A stretch of 64,000 bases of DNA from Symbiodinium natans (taxonomy: Eukaryota; Sar; Dinophyceae; Suessiales; Symbiodiniaceae): positions 318,501 to 382,500 of the forward strand of contig CAJNDS010002435.1 of the NCBI GenBank assembly GCA_905221605.1. Reading direction: 5' to 3'. Both the position numbers and the translations under genes were made by a program. This document shows, piece after piece, positions 39,585 to 42,300 of this stretch. The first letter of the stretch is position 1. Each line of letters opens with the position of its first letter. Under the pieces are notes generated by a model that saw only the letters and a program-made list of their open reading frames with translations, made no database searches and was not told the origin of the DNA.

Positions 39585-41215
39585 CATACATACATATATA
39601 ATCTCATATCACTCCAATGATCTTGCAACTCTAAATTCAAGCTTCTTGCAAAATCATTTACATATACAGCCGGGGAGTGTACATATATATATATATATGT
39701 ATAGATATATTCGTGCATGAAATTCGCACCACTTGAGCCTCCATGTGCAGCAAAGGCGCCGGCGTGTTGGGCCGCTGTTGCATCACCTGCCTCACGTGCC
39801 GGATGGTCTGCGTGCACTTGCTGGGATCGCCGGGTCCATTGCTGAGGAAGAGGCCATCAAAGTCCTCCTGGGTAAAGTCGTGATCCCAAGGCACCACTGT
39901 GAGCCGAACGCCGAGCTTTGCCAGGCAGCGGATGATGTTGTTCTTCATACCGCAGTCCACGGCCATGATGTGCACATCCTTGCGCTCGCCAGGATCGCCG
40001 AGTGCGAAGGTCTGCTTCTCAGGCCGCGAGACCTCCGCCACCAGGTTTCGCACGTTGGGGTCCTCGAAGGGGATGGTGCTGAGGTGGCTGCCTCGGCTGC
40101 CTTGCACCAGTAGCCTGCCCAACATGGCGCCCTCCTGGCGGATGATCTTCGTGATCATGCGCGTGTCCACGCCATAGATGCCGGGGACACCCTGGCTGTT
40201 CAGCCAGTCCCCGAGCGTGCGCACACAGGAATAGTGGGAAGGCTCGTAGGAGTAGTCCGAGATGACGACGGCCTTCACCCTAAACCCTAAACCCTAAACC
40301 CTAAACCCTAAACTCTAAACCCGGCCCTAACCCTAAACGGGCCTTCACATGGATGCGGTCACTTTCGAACCACCGGGACAAGCCCAGGTCATCCGGCTCG
40401 TCGGAAGGGATCCCGTAGTTTCCAACGAGGGGATAGGTGAAGACCAGGATCTGGCCCGCGTAGGACCTTAGGGGCTGAATACCCTAGCCCAAAAAAAGGT
40501 TAACCATTTGATTTGTAATAGGATTATATATATATATAGATATGTATATATATATACTGCGTGATCTATATATATACATATATAATATTGTATATAACCA
40601 ACACAGGTCAAAGGTCAACTACCCTGCCCCTAAGGGACGGGTCCGTGAGGGACTCCGGGTAGGCCACCATGCCCGTGTTGAAGACCACCTCTCCGGAATG
40701 CCCTAAACCCTAAACCCTAAACCCCAAACCCTAAACCCTAAATCCTAAACGCTAAACCCTAAACCCCAAACCCTACGTAAGCCCGTGTTGAAGACCACCT
40801 CGCCGGAGACGGAGACCGGGGCTCCGAAGGAGAAGCCTCGCTTAGAGACATGCCCTAAACCCTAAACCCTAAACCCTAAACCCTAAACCCTAAACCCTAA
40901 ACCCTAAACCCTAAACCCTAAACCCTAAGCCTGAAACCCTAAACCCTAGACCCTACAGGGAGACGAGGCCAAGGGGCCGGTCAAAACCGTCCCCGCACTC
41001 AGCTCCAAAGTCGCCTGGCGCCGGGCTTCCAGCCACTTCTGGAGGTCGCCGGCCTTCGCAAGTGCTGCCCTAAACCCTAAACCCTAAACCCTAAACCCTA
41101 AACCCTAAACCCTAAACCCTAAACCCTAAACCCTAAACCAGGGGACCTCGCAGGGCTTCGCATCCATAGGCTCCAGCACCTCAAAGTCCTGAGCGTCCCA
41201 AGCGGTGGTCGCCAT
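9650..41215 (-). CDS. Glutamine-dependent carbamoyl-phosphate synthetase II (GATase-CPSase fusion), 32 exons
   Basis: Makes carbamoyl phosphate from glutamine, bicarbonate and ATP, the first step of pyrimidine synthesis. I joined 32 exons by protein homology and splice signals; the joined frame stays open for about 1609 codons to TGA at 9652-9650. Domain order is GATase, CPSase half 1, CPSase half 2, MGS. The last exon ends [18 protein letters not shown], so no DHOase or ATCase follows, as in the stand-alone GATase-CPSase fusions of apicomplexans and unlike animal CAD. Donors inferred are about 9 GT, 17 GC and 5 GA, all with AG acceptors. Introns are mostly telomere-like arrays or introner-like elements; intron 29 (28441-10742) holds a 17-kb LTR retrotransposon and intron 24 (32725-31044) an SL-marked retrocopy. 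The start ATG (41215-41213) is the first in a frame that is open further upstream, so an N-terminal extension is possible. Confidence 0.93.
9738..10382. repeat. CPS II intron 31: telomere-like arrays
   Basis: Arrays of both orientations at 9741-9805 (TTTAGGG), 9903-9972 (CCCTAAA), 10136-10198 (TTTAGGG) and 10283-10369 (CCCTAAA), around an inverted-repeat element. The intron uses a GC donor. Confidence 0.9.
9830..10021. mobile_element. GGGGGTTTNCGAAA element with CCCTAAA array in its middle
   Basis: Left half GGGGGGGTTTACGATATTCT and right end ATTCGTAAACCCCC belong to the family; a pure CCCTAAA array (9903-9972) lies between. It is in intron 31 of CPS II. Confidence 0.75.
10424..10645. mobile_element. 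Introner-like element forming CPS II intron 30, with internal CCCTAAA array
   Basis: The intron ends (10424-10510 and 10612-10645) match a continuous element at 56579-56680, for example TACACTTTCAG, ATCCCAAA, CTCACTCAGC. The middle (10511-10611) is a CCCTAAA-type array absent from the other copy. The intron uses a GA donor and AG acceptor with a GAC repeat at both junctions. Confidence 0.8.
11055..11124. repeat. TAGTAAGA microsatellite, target of the LTR insertion (left half)
   Basis: About eight copies of the 8-mer TAGTAAGA lead directly into the 3' LTR. The same repeat resumes after the other LTR (28254-28270), so the element split one tandem array. Confidence 0.9.
11125..11418 (-). repeat. 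3' LTR of the 17-kb element
   Basis: 294 bp, identical to 27960-28253, bounded by TGTGAAGTCG and TGCTCACA on the plus strand (TG...CA on either strand). It contains on the element's sense strand the 12-mer TTTTGGCTCAAG, identical to the end of the dinoflagellate spliced leader. Confidence 0.97.
11419..11428 (-). promoter_or_regulatory. Candidate polypurine tract
   Basis: Immediately upstream of the 3' LTR the minus strand reads GAGGGGCGAA, a purine-rich run in the position of the second-strand primer of LTR elements. It has one pyrimidine and is short. Confidence 0.35.
11429..12108 (-). other. 3' non-coding part of the 17-kb element
   Basis: About 680 bp between the PLD-like stop and the 3' LTR. 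Open frames here occur on both strands but have no protein-like features that I recognise; they look like by-products of GC-rich sequence. It includes one copy (11871-11888) of the dispersed motif related to GGCCAGGACACGGCCCGC. Confidence 0.5.
12109..14027 (-). CDS. Membrane-anchored PLD-family (HKD) nuclease-like protein, frameshifted
   Basis: The main frame (14027-12351, 558 codons) has a basic Gly/Lys-rich N-terminus, a hydrophobic segment near residue 235 ([20 protein letters not shown]), a Cys-rich block ([16 protein letters not shown]), and from about residue 460 the start of a PLD fold ([30 protein letters not shown]). The frame then ends, and the catalytic HKD segment ([20 protein letters not shown], then LNFT) continues one base out of phase from about 12412 to a stop near 12109. 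Single-HKD proteins with a membrane anchor include the Zucchini/MitoPLD nucleases. Either a one-base indel broke it or frameshifting at AAGGGC restores it. Confidence 0.75.
14333..16075 (-). CDS. Unrecognised element protein with coiled coil and C2H2-type zinc finger
   Basis: 580 codons. An N-terminal low-complexity, Ala/Pro-rich region is followed by an acidic stretch and a predicted coiled coil ([36 protein letters not shown]). A C2H2-like finger (C-SAPG-C, then H and H in HLHQAACH) lies near residue 258. A charged region with Pro-Thr-Asp-rich tail follows. A protein-like block ([37 protein letters not shown]) comes after the finger. It probably binds nucleic acid; no named family is seen. 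Confidence 0.6.
   Translation of the reverse strand: MGRLIQHVDLRSLGDTSAGPHPPLGRGPKLGTVQASQAAAASSGAASSSTVVLAPAGRVMAAGAAQPVTPPKAAPKAKGRASGAPKTSIVPAKPKVYPRRNVPGPNVLEAEDSLEEEAAQEAEGVEEDSSSSDLPDTRAPQAAVKVKEDEELAGGAQAESTEEGFLELGQSVVSSAKEYLARSEALLRAQKLQSKILEVAGTAMVKLEKITKREESLKTLRREGENRAAGEGADGEEVSDDGQDAPGGAGSSSSADGHYGCSAPGCGLAFESLVQYHLHQAACHGASLPPNLGISPSAPLDPFRQDWRGRLFRRGKDGEYGEVPMLRVIRYHKANGYDHSKVPLLKRGDRIQLEDGSHHIYGGSHPPGWLRDDPELDPAPESSGGGSTPKSEPTEEAEPGPPREAAPRGRALEPPTSDVQQRLAERRSQRDYSPDLVTPLDDLHAQEIDSFFAGDPAADSLDVILMRAEVRTESHLNVGREQKEPLVKEEQEEEAEVVKDEEVSVEMEAGTADETMSPSLPTEPMSKAAFTPTAAGGASSAKPLTRLPRTSASPRTRAARMRVPRATAGGSTGSTSGGGR
16090..16986 (-). CDS. RNA 2'-phosphotransferase (Tpt1/KptA) domain encoded in the retroelement
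   Basis: 298 codons; the real start may be the Met of [13 protein letters not shown] (about 16779), because upstream codons overlap the RT ORF. From about residue 95 it follows the Tpt1/KptA fold block by block: N-lobe Arg-His in [64 protein letters not shown] and a final GVALTGQ. The Arg-His-Arg-Arg set that the family uses to move a splice-junction 2'-phosphate to NAD+ appears present. Tpt1 acts in tRNA splicing and on other 2'-phosphorylated RNAs. I know of no standard role for it in LTR elements. It could repair element RNA ends or be captured host sequence under selection. Confidence 0.82.
   Translation of the reverse strand: MPVHCARSPGPSWSTTRPRCGPCPGRAGAAAYHYCTPAPCSGPCPGRSRARQVFLAHRRSSKAAGLSAAMGGGGSKGRGKSKSPGPKGRRGPPTIDDVQRMLVRCMRHGEAGCRGRFAPGGLYPVDELIEQLGITINQYNQAVAHDANQRKPRLDTSHAGFLRAFQGHSADCGHPMGFMMEGLSETAINDLIYRYGPAMWHGTDLHVVPSLIQNGLIPGGGPGGRLGVHYVLGHCPTQWEDGRRGFRRGSTCIVEVRLAVLRDAGVPIYSGADGVALTGQIRATGISHSPKARLFTQS
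16680..19622 (-). CDS. Methyltransferase-like domain followed by reverse-transcriptase fingers/palm (YVDD)
   Basis: 980 codons. Residues about 175-345 ([39 protein letters not shown]) resemble the Rossmann-type, DNA-methyltransferase-like domain found in dinoflagellate retroelement polyproteins, but without a Pro-Cys catalytic pair. Residues about 550-705 are a clear RT: fingers [12 protein letters not shown] and [16 protein letters not shown], box [14 protein letters not shown], box [21 protein letters not shown], box C AYVDDLT. The thumb and RNase H that should follow lie upstream of the integrase instead. Past about residue 730 the frame is Arg/Cys-rich and probably non-coding, ending over the next ORF. 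Confidence 0.88.
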   Translation of the reverse strand: MEFTLTRRGRDFVLRLGDRIAYRGVGGGPKVCRLGRVTQVDAARAQVGVHRYLPDASGVRVKWRLAYIAEDGALTLSEGTRLAHEAVSVREIISKIDLNRDGVLAAASARKLDKGAYSLQDRTLERGSRTSTGVLSIREALADLLVAEPRVLQPRASPESGAVESWFRQYFLGGVADVLEVAWGDAVVSDAARRHGYRVVPAFVQGKQAYGITWNLAAERHLEAISGAVSRAEPKVLVIGLEGKNVPRAFLQLVVRCAQERTRAGAHVALHLQAQKGEWEPWRLEEWGALFGTLAEPRWPWAFVRADICQFARASGRGNLVESGALWLADFSLESVGLRCSRPDALGAVQHKHVGRAQADYNLIGAAFCASLQDLGLRGAEELCTAAVESFPATAGADSAAAAPQPSPVVPLPDVRSGEDLTPAERAELDKEVDKYAAEKEAFWRTKADAKDWDSVRADLEVYALAGEKVAEDPRRTEAYRDLVWSGLKIEPGPTRPGLTDADIAAVREVIRRKAAGFWVEDTTRTTVRKFAHDCIPTGPPVSSQPHSLRGESAQWVDDKLEEECKRGQLIRGSSAWGSAPFPTKEMPSYKRHRKRRLVVDYRRVNARIKRSTYYCRRGSDVLAAAVGSVWYTFVDAVSGFNQIRNTKRAREVLAIVARSGKYLPVGLTFGPINGPDDFNFVVDRAYAPGRGRRLKYTKEWIAYVDDLTVRTGRVIDGQFFTDAQAEGAVREACAKGAVAAPQSASSALEALGVRGAHNTKRANHDAARSDQNHPTRVLMLRMLGLFGCFCVQGGCFWGGPFPRSPVCGQKDFSSFVACSFVRLSRSQCFASRPRGSVQGRSRSLRSLRAQTLRKLPKPPPQRFKCVVEPRVGSPSPRSCLCTALGRPDLRGQPQGPAAGRALAARERLPTTTAHRPLAAGRVLAAQGRVRFSSPIGGPAKPRASVPRWVEEGRRAGARARVQALRAEGARPRSTTCSVC
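19662..21143 (-). CDS. Integrase (HHCC zinc-binding, DD35E core)
   Basis: 493 codons. The zinc-binding region reads H-x6-H then C-L-A-C ([11 protein letters not shown] ... CLACIKGR). Catalytic residues are D in [10 protein letters not shown] in IRSDRGPEF and E in [10 protein letters not shown]; the second D and the E are exactly 35 residues apart, the classical DD35E spacing. A GPY/F-like C-terminal segment ([14 protein letters not shown]) follows. Integrates the cDNA. All catalytic residues are present, in line with the identical LTRs. The last 50 codons may be out of frame with the next block. Confidence 0.93.
   Translation of the reverse strand: MVLELVSHSPILCVWDHSSTKIKVEFKGGVPSLSLIAEKDENRREQLVVEARDAANISEFRVTGSLRTAWYEGQRRDPSLAGSIRKPEPPMEISGDGLLEREVTLRTGQTVVVPVVPNGAAGANGVTWRRACYNSVHCGVLGAHRSAEVTIKLLERAVWWPDLEKDVRAWVAKCLACIKGRSRPTKVEARAVKCGAETCWQEVSVDCEGPNREDREGHRYSLTYFDCLSHAVLLEPMRSLTHAEVRRAFVRCVLRSRTIPSLIRSDRGPEFKNALMAELSAMLGTEWRFSAPLRPCELGANERVHQEVQKVLGAVVRQVGASLSEAWSDWLVVAEYVIDNTPGPHGYTPRDLERSWSLALPLEKDVLRDALQFEPISDWARSQFKQFSELAAAVREHWTRSSEARAKLANRHRRTVDLKPGDRVVWNAPRARSEGAGRVRVGSQGPQAHLGARVDGVGGYFFRPARPDGGARRRLHSCSCGCRWRGIPRAGRL
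21134..21964 (-). CDS. Unrecognised ORF between RNase H and integrase
   Basis: 276 codons, overlapping the previous ORF by 76 bp and the integrase ORF by 10 bp in other frames. The sequence is protein-like ([60 protein letters not shown]). No catalytic motif is recognised. It is likely an internal part of the polyprotein unique to this element type. Confidence 0.6.
   Translation of the reverse strand: MHLRQADLPVFSPACVEKEAVDTSVEIAEREEPEPPLEGDLEAHEVGLEVNSVLATLDRTGGLVRVRSSTIQQWAVGFRTTPKDAPVPTAYGMLSGKIWKKSHSMKLSLGSQHKDLSKWGDVKPYWTTWVVREDGAVVAGHNCSPLNVVQGDIVVHWSSVVNWHGHRHVVNEQCEVLWRSNGKEVALDPSFGKLIALVGRVTQVIGWRATGEAASDPRRSTLQASRILAQFSSSSEGVGGHWTAGAISRGKNANECKLKGRVLAFMGEEHKGLQWF
21889..24735 (-). 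CDS. RT thumb/connection and RNase H block, followed by an unknown domain
   Basis: 948 codons. Residues about 375-470 carry the part of a Ty3/gypsy RT that follows YVDD ([40 protein letters not shown]). RNase H follows at about 505-640 with [25 protein letters not shown] and [13 protein letters not shown] supplying the acidic residues. No fingers or palm precede it here; those lie some 4 kb downstream. Residues 1-370 are Cys-rich and unrecognised. Residues about 690-850 hold a conserved-looking block with [20 protein letters not shown] that I cannot assign. It overlaps the gag ORF in another frame, so frameshifting, splicing or a mutation must join them. Confidence 0.85.
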   Translation of the reverse strand: MSSLDDASCTEPGGGSRELLRYDELSPGDGVLVPVVREAGVSAEGSLSEVVLPVECGVEAVPGLWPTGEGKGFVLLAAQECDHSLQPGEVVAEVRSGLVSTAARGCGAIETVFESEPSPQACADCGVAVATVDHDPCFACGSASRAAARSFQGCSSCARSFGRLRTGARIGVLSVLAAVTVLASVWGGSGPVGRPVEEPGVLTCLDHLPSVDSWWEAPGGYASSWGRRPAQKDLGTVAVEKAPYETCLLQRAGEAWRLWDTRDLRVAESVACSDEVPVTERLAVFRTRKGPRWAGWREGSATAGRGASDAVRPADAVDTARCPSYHIVESWDIDKMIEEPPTDYYYEQLAADMRARHPKACPHLLDHLVSLEGFLDKSILFGFSFGISKAEVCVSKGKLLGHNIGRDGSSPDEERCQAVIDFPPLWEKLHIQQFLGCANWLRGYLPVEYGHAAKILGQWQKPGAVFPEGGLGSAATEGCKAFKAIKRMMQNRINLATFDEASAADGSCPLEQIADASGIAVGGSVVQMTRDLSQLKVLMTHSKSLTPAQQNWPPLIQEAFAQLEVKRATRRMFGSIRTLCWTDHANLTRAQTSDIGMDPKLVRWVAEILMDGSEIRSLSGRSATLGDSFSRNPKDRDALLAARTKDLEGLSGQLRGFDLDQYLGEGTEGDGPVPWAVGNDAVPEPAGRVQAAAVPMCVVAALPVRVMVVFDYARWKEQDAELTEIRRVFQASLPGVSVAVRGCWGPFEDTDGLASHFDCGAGRLAGTKKIKRIRVDLLTSCAKVLREASGFRPQFLVGLGQGGLVTAVLRWPLVVELTLQARNLQRKEARAVGEAWAGIKAIWAVRPRLWRTQQGHLEVAEACPELKKDFPEPPLRGFGIVGKQALGAEVLRSLRLDAVRSIDDASIRGMLDEPSRPLWDHEGLCICGKRTYLFSRPPASRKRQSIPR
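24198..27755 (-). CDS. Gag with two CCCH zinc fingers plus retropepsin-like domain
   Basis: 1185-codon ORF; the last part (below about 24750) is probably out of frame with the next block. Residues about 75-95 are an acidic run. About 395-560 resemble the retrotransposon capsid domain ([40 protein letters not shown]). Two C-x8-C-x5-C-x3-H zinc fingers lie near residues 657-676 and 730-749, taking the place of the usual CCHC knuckle. Near residue 855, [12 protein letters not shown] and later [12 protein letters not shown] match the active-site and ILG blocks of retropepsins, although the canonical D-S/T-G-A is altered to D-G-C-A. The role expected is packaging of element RNA and polyprotein cutting. 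Confidence 0.85.
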   Translation of the reverse strand: MSAEVAGQAEGVTLLEAIEGGDVPYPERMSYVAWLKWRRETGSRPLSKRDGVSTTPEQEAALWRKVMKFLHDAEDEDEDEEEEEEDSELVPEASGAGGDSPPRVDVSAAARELAMVPTGAAYVPATAPGSRPAGPSGPPSTAGSVPGTAEGLQAELRAIFRPDQEPVADYLTRVSRIVLALKAHGVTVSSRDLDALSTKATLLADEFSKIGGDWHPTKMVRRLRTRFSVAALRGGEDPEDAEEIQREIQCIGELILALGGKESSSQEKVWSSPSDVPVEAVGPRSPGLPQPATASGLGVGLDRGGLHTAEVAGGPSAARVLGATDGDSPLRAKLAALEMEIEALKRGSDGGGSQTGSQHPAGDFAAALAAQTEALKEALAQRGGQSSITTVKTDLTWPTLTDDKSDARDVVLFYEEFEDVCALANNCRGMSAREKLLALRGRCRGSRVKTYTNAYRAAWKSGEVLSDPQAVYDRIKNKHLMFGESREEREVRVDGEHASLAKGKLTGHQFEPLFEASIADLEAVGLGKTPRELYLSYLRKMPPYLQKEIRNDKRLWPGDPKDGGLRGPQTWEESHKVVLEYEQREAAHRAVSHSVYTATGSQSADPAVALAEAQKEIKSLKAAAKAAAKGAAAAAKAGADQTFAAASKGAGKGADKKICFHFRDHGNCPKGDACPYSHDKELRRKALAAKKGDQTFATAKGKGKGKGGGKAKANAKPKAAAKGAAKPPGTVCPFFSKNGSCKKGASCDMVHNLTTSGGTPALPANWAPPSGASMSNPFAAFSVQIGSSGVQAGVLGAAGHAAVQQHALPLSKGGRDKFATLDDLPKDWWNLADNEPGGYQYRTVVQVLDRKVECMLDGCAGANHVTEELVVGMMNRAAELGIGTEDPGFPVVRLEKWVHPEYVHGIASGAPVPLKGAAVLRVTLLEGRTADDCRPNTEIFVRCKIAARGTSDWHGLILGGRALDCAGRMGLGFRPGPDFHVLDTLGIRMPRCEDHSRTRKDRALKRGCQAWTTRHAPSLGAEVVSFSAMTSSRQVMGCWCQSCGRQESPQRDPCPRLCFRLSVGLRLCQVSGPQERVKGLFCLQPKSVITLSSRARLLRKCVPASSALRPVVVARLRRCSSQSRLRRHVRIVGSPLLRLTMTRALLAGPRPGPRQEASKVVPRVRGPLGGCVPAPGSVCYRSLLR
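27941..27958 (-). promoter_or_regulatory. Candidate primer-binding site
   Basis: Directly inside the 5' LTR the minus strand reads TTGGGGGCTGTTCTGGG. Starting with TGG two bases from the LTR end, it could pair with a tRNA 3' end in CCA. I cannot name the tRNA, and the match is positional rather than proven. Confidence 0.35.
27960..28253 (-). repeat. 5' LTR of the 17-kb element
   Basis: 294 bp, identical to the copy at 11125-11418. It should contain the element's promoter, as in other LTR retrotransposons; no TATA box is obvious. The flanking 4 bp AAGA match those outside the other LTR. Confidence 0.97.
28254..28405. repeat. AGTA/AGTAATAT microsatellite (right half of target)
   Basis: Starts as AAGATAGTAAGATAG, matching the array on the left side of the retrotransposon, then becomes about a dozen copies of AGTAATAT. 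It lies in intron 29 of CPS II. Confidence 0.9.
29258..29335. mobile_element. Truncated GGGGGTTTNCGAAA family element in CPS II intron 26
   Basis: Matches the interior of the family in reverse orientation (GGGGACCCCCAGATATAGAT, GTAGGATCCCCTTATAATAA, GGACCCCAATACGGTACCC) but has lost its clean ends. Confidence 0.6.
30326..35983 (-). CDS. CPS II exons 15-26: second synthetase half (ATP-grasp)
   Basis: Exons: 35983-35339, 35175-35018, 34909-34786, 34680-34630, 34513-34433, 34327-34260, 34168-34086, 33589-33501, 33048-32970, 32804-32726, 31043-30961, 30392-30326. Blocks include [67 protein letters not shown] joined to [35 protein letters not shown] and [15 protein letters not shown]. This half phosphorylates carbamate to carbamoyl phosphate. 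Exons become very short (51-124 nt) and every intron contains telomere-like arrays or introner-like sequence. Confidence 0.9.
31481..32246 (-). pseudogene. SL-marked retrocopy of an unknown coiled-coil protein, in CPS II intron 24
   Basis: Two overlapping minus-strand frames follow a spliced-leader-like sequence (32309-32326) by about 60 bp. The first starts [20 protein letters not shown] (32246) and stops near 32004. The second (to 31481) carries a coiled coil ([52 protein letters not shown]) and a basic region ([20 protein letters not shown]). A one-base shift near 32030 would join them, so I read one decayed intronless copy. No introns or telomere arrays interrupt it, unlike genuine genes here. 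The parent protein is not recognised. Confidence 0.6.
32309..32326 (-). other. Relict dinoflagellate spliced leader
   Basis: Minus strand reads TAGTCATTTTGGCTCAAG, matching 17 of 18 bases of the 3' part of the dinoflagellate spliced leader (ending CCATTTTGGCTCAAG). It is followed by CCATTCTG, possibly a second, more decayed leader. Such relicts mark genes that were trans-spliced as mRNA and copied back into the genome. Confidence 0.8.
32601..32709. repeat. CCCTAAA array in CPS II intron 24
   Basis: About fifteen uninterrupted CCCTAAA units next to the donor side of intron 24 (exon 24 ends at 32726). Confidence 0.95.
32858..33960. repeat. Telomere-like arrays of CPS II introns 21-23
   Basis: Arrays at 32860-32945, 33085-33232 (TTTAGGG), 33408-33468, 33608-33700 (CCCTAAA) and 33777-33855 (TTTAGGG), separated by exons 22 and 23 and one introner-like element. 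Orientation changes from array to array. Confidence 0.9.
33240..33345. mobile_element. GGGGGTTTNCGAAA family element in CPS II intron 22
   Basis: Contains CCGAAATCAGGGGTACCTTA, TTGGGGTCCTTCTGAAAAGG and ends TTCGTAAACTCCC, matching the family throughout, though the left end is eroded. Confidence 0.7.
34910..35017 (-). mobile_element. Introner-like CPS II intron 16
   Basis: Same family as intron 10; contains GGGTGCCCTTTTTAAGGGTT, GGTTGCTTTGTAAAGGAACC and a direct repeat of ACCCCAAAAAAA. GTGG is duplicated at the two splice junctions. Confidence 0.65.
35984..36258. repeat. CPS II intron 14 with TC and TTC microsatellites
   Basis: Contains about 14 TC units (36048-36071) followed by TTC units (36074-36120). 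No telomere-like array is present in this intron. Confidence 0.85.
36259..38388 (-). CDS. CPS II exons 10-14: first synthetase half (ATP-grasp)
   Basis: Exons: 38388-38295, 38145-37395, 37235-37115, 36863-36693, 36591-36259. Diagnostic blocks are [97 protein letters not shown] and [20 protein letters not shown]. This half activates bicarbonate with ATP and makes carbamate. Exon 11 is 751 nt, the longest in the gene. Donors are GC (intron 10), GT (11), GC (12), GA (13) and GC (14). Confidence 0.92.
38146..38294 (-). mobile_element. Introner-like CPS II intron 10, with TTTAGGG array
   Basis: Shares TTGGTTGG-CTTT-TAA-GGAA blocks and a CCCCAAAAAAAGG block with intron 16 (34910-35017). GGTACC lies near both ends. 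It uses a GC donor, with GCATCATG / GTATCATG repeated at the junctions. Confidence 0.65.
38656..41215 (-). CDS. CPS II exons 1-9: glutamine amidotransferase domain
   Basis: Exons: 41215-41139, 41069-40978, 40836-40799, 40688-40639, 40466-40343, 40272-39739, 39490-39405, 39217-39031, 38775-38656. Joined reading shows the small-subunit core [18 protein letters not shown], then [19 protein letters not shown], the class I GATase elbow GICLGNQ with the nucleophile Cys (exon 7), and the FHPEA His-Glu pair (exons 8-9). Introns 3, 5, 7 and 8 have direct repeats at both ends that contain the splice junctions. Introns 1, 2, 3 and 5 are almost pure TTTAGGG-type arrays. Exon 1/2 and 6/7 borders are the least certain. 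Confidence 0.9.
39503..39738. repeat. CPS II intron 6 with poly-A and TA microsatellite
   Basis: An A run followed by about fifteen TA units (39545-39590) and further TA-rich stretches at 39680-39710. Exact splice sites of this intron are uncertain. Confidence 0.7.
40689..40977. repeat. Telomere-like arrays forming CPS II introns 2 and 3
   Basis: Arrays at 40702-40776 and 40854-40955. In intron 3 the array lies between two copies of a 27-bp coding segment. Confidence 0.92.
41070..41138 (-). repeat. Telomere-like array forming CPS II intron 1
   Basis: The intron is 69 bp and consists only of TTTAGGG units on the sense strand: the donor is GTTTAGGG and the acceptor TTTAG. Confidence 0.9.
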
Positions 41216-41244
41216 GCCTGGCACAAGCGACACATCAAGAAACC

Positions 41245-41320
41245 TAGGGTTTAGGGTTTAGGGTTTAGGGTTTAGGGTTTAGGGTTTAGGGTTTAGGGTT
41301 TAGGGTTTAGGGTTTAGGGA
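41245..41320. repeat. TTTAGGG array upstream of the CPS II start exon
   Basis: About ten clean TTTAGGG units; the last AG on the minus strand (CCTAG before 41243) can serve as acceptor for the exon carrying the start codon. Confidence 0.92.
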
Positions 41321-41339
41321 CCTAGACCCTAGTAGAATC

Positions 41340-42110
41340 GTTGAAGTGCACTCTTTTTGGTTCAAAGGGGCTGATAAAGAGATCCTACAAACCTGAAAGA
41401 CAGGGAATCAGGGCCTATTCTGGGTCCTAGAAACTCGGACAGACCCGGCCGGGCCTTTGCACGAGGTGTCGCGGGTAGCAGCAAGCTCCACTGCTGCACA
41501 AAATGGGTTGAGCACAAACGGCTGCAAGAAAGCGTTTGGATCCACATTCTCCGTCCAGACTGCCCAAGATCGAAGCTTGCGCTCAAGAAGCCAGGTGTGG
41601 GGTTCGGGGTTTAGGGGTTTAGGGTTTAGGGTTCGAGGTTTAGGGTTCGAGGTTATAGGGAGGGTTTAGGCCAGCGCCTTTCCGCCCTTCGTTCCTCGAT
41701 GAAGCTCTCGACAGATGCAACGAGCGAATCGAGGTCGCCTGGCGCAGCTGCACCCTTGCTGTGGCACTGAATAAATTCTAGACCCAAGAGTAACCTAGGA
41801 ATAAAAGGGTGCCATTTTTGGTTTAAAGGGGATTATGAGGGAAACTCTGGGCCCTAGACTTACGGGTTCTCAGTACGGAGTTAGGGAAAGAGTTATGTCG
41901 GGTACCTAACTCCGGGAATTAAGGATCCGGCATAACCCTGCAAACCCAAATTGCTACTCTTCTAATGGGGAATTTTGAATTTTGGGAGTCCCTACTTCTC
42001 CGCTTTAGAAGAATACCAGTCCTGCGGCAAGTCCAGACCCTCCCCCTTCCCCCCCCCCCCATCTAAACTCAGCACGGATCAACCCCGGTGATTACAAGCT
42101 ACAGCTCCCA
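41340..42110. other. Intron-like sequence between the putative upstream exons
   Basis: Contains GTAACCTAGGAATAAAAGGG and TTGGTTTAAAGGGGATTATG, similar to blocks at 32465-32580, 41345-41400, 50060-50130 and 52805-52850, so a further dispersed intron-type family is likely. A poly-C run lies at 42050-42060. Confidence 0.5.
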
Positions 42111-42300
42111 AAGATGCACGTAGAAGCAGAAAGCCATCCTAAACCCTAAGCCCTAAGCCCTAAACCCTGTGGATGCTTTCTTCAATTCAAGAAAGAGAGA
42201 GCTTTCCCATGCTCGGAGGGACTGCGGTCGTCGGGAGGCAAGCGAAGCGCCCAGCAGTCGAAGAACGGCCTTCTCACCCATGAGAGGAGGTTTCTGGATA
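41455..42300 (-). CDS. Coding-like segments just upstream of CPS II (possible 5' exons)
   Basis: Three minus-strand segments read as good protein: 42300-42178 (MGEKAVLRLLGASLASRR, then AWESSLFLELKKASTG), 41770-41672 (GDLDSLVASVESFIEERRAE) and 41600-41455 (LRSWAVWTENVDPNAFLQPF, then VLNPFCAAVELAATRDTS). The last can be spliced in frame (donor GT after TC at about 41475, acceptor AG before 41243) into [18 protein letters not shown], the synthetase start. They may therefore be an N-terminal extension of CPS II, or the end of a separate upstream gene. No family is recognised. Confidence 0.35.

Noticed and set aside
40837-40957. An alternative CPS II exon 2/3 reading using GTAGGG donor and TTTAG acceptor
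   Set aside because: Keeps frame but adds about 13 residues that break the conserved GTVLTG-FSFGAP block; the GC donor gives the family sequence directly.
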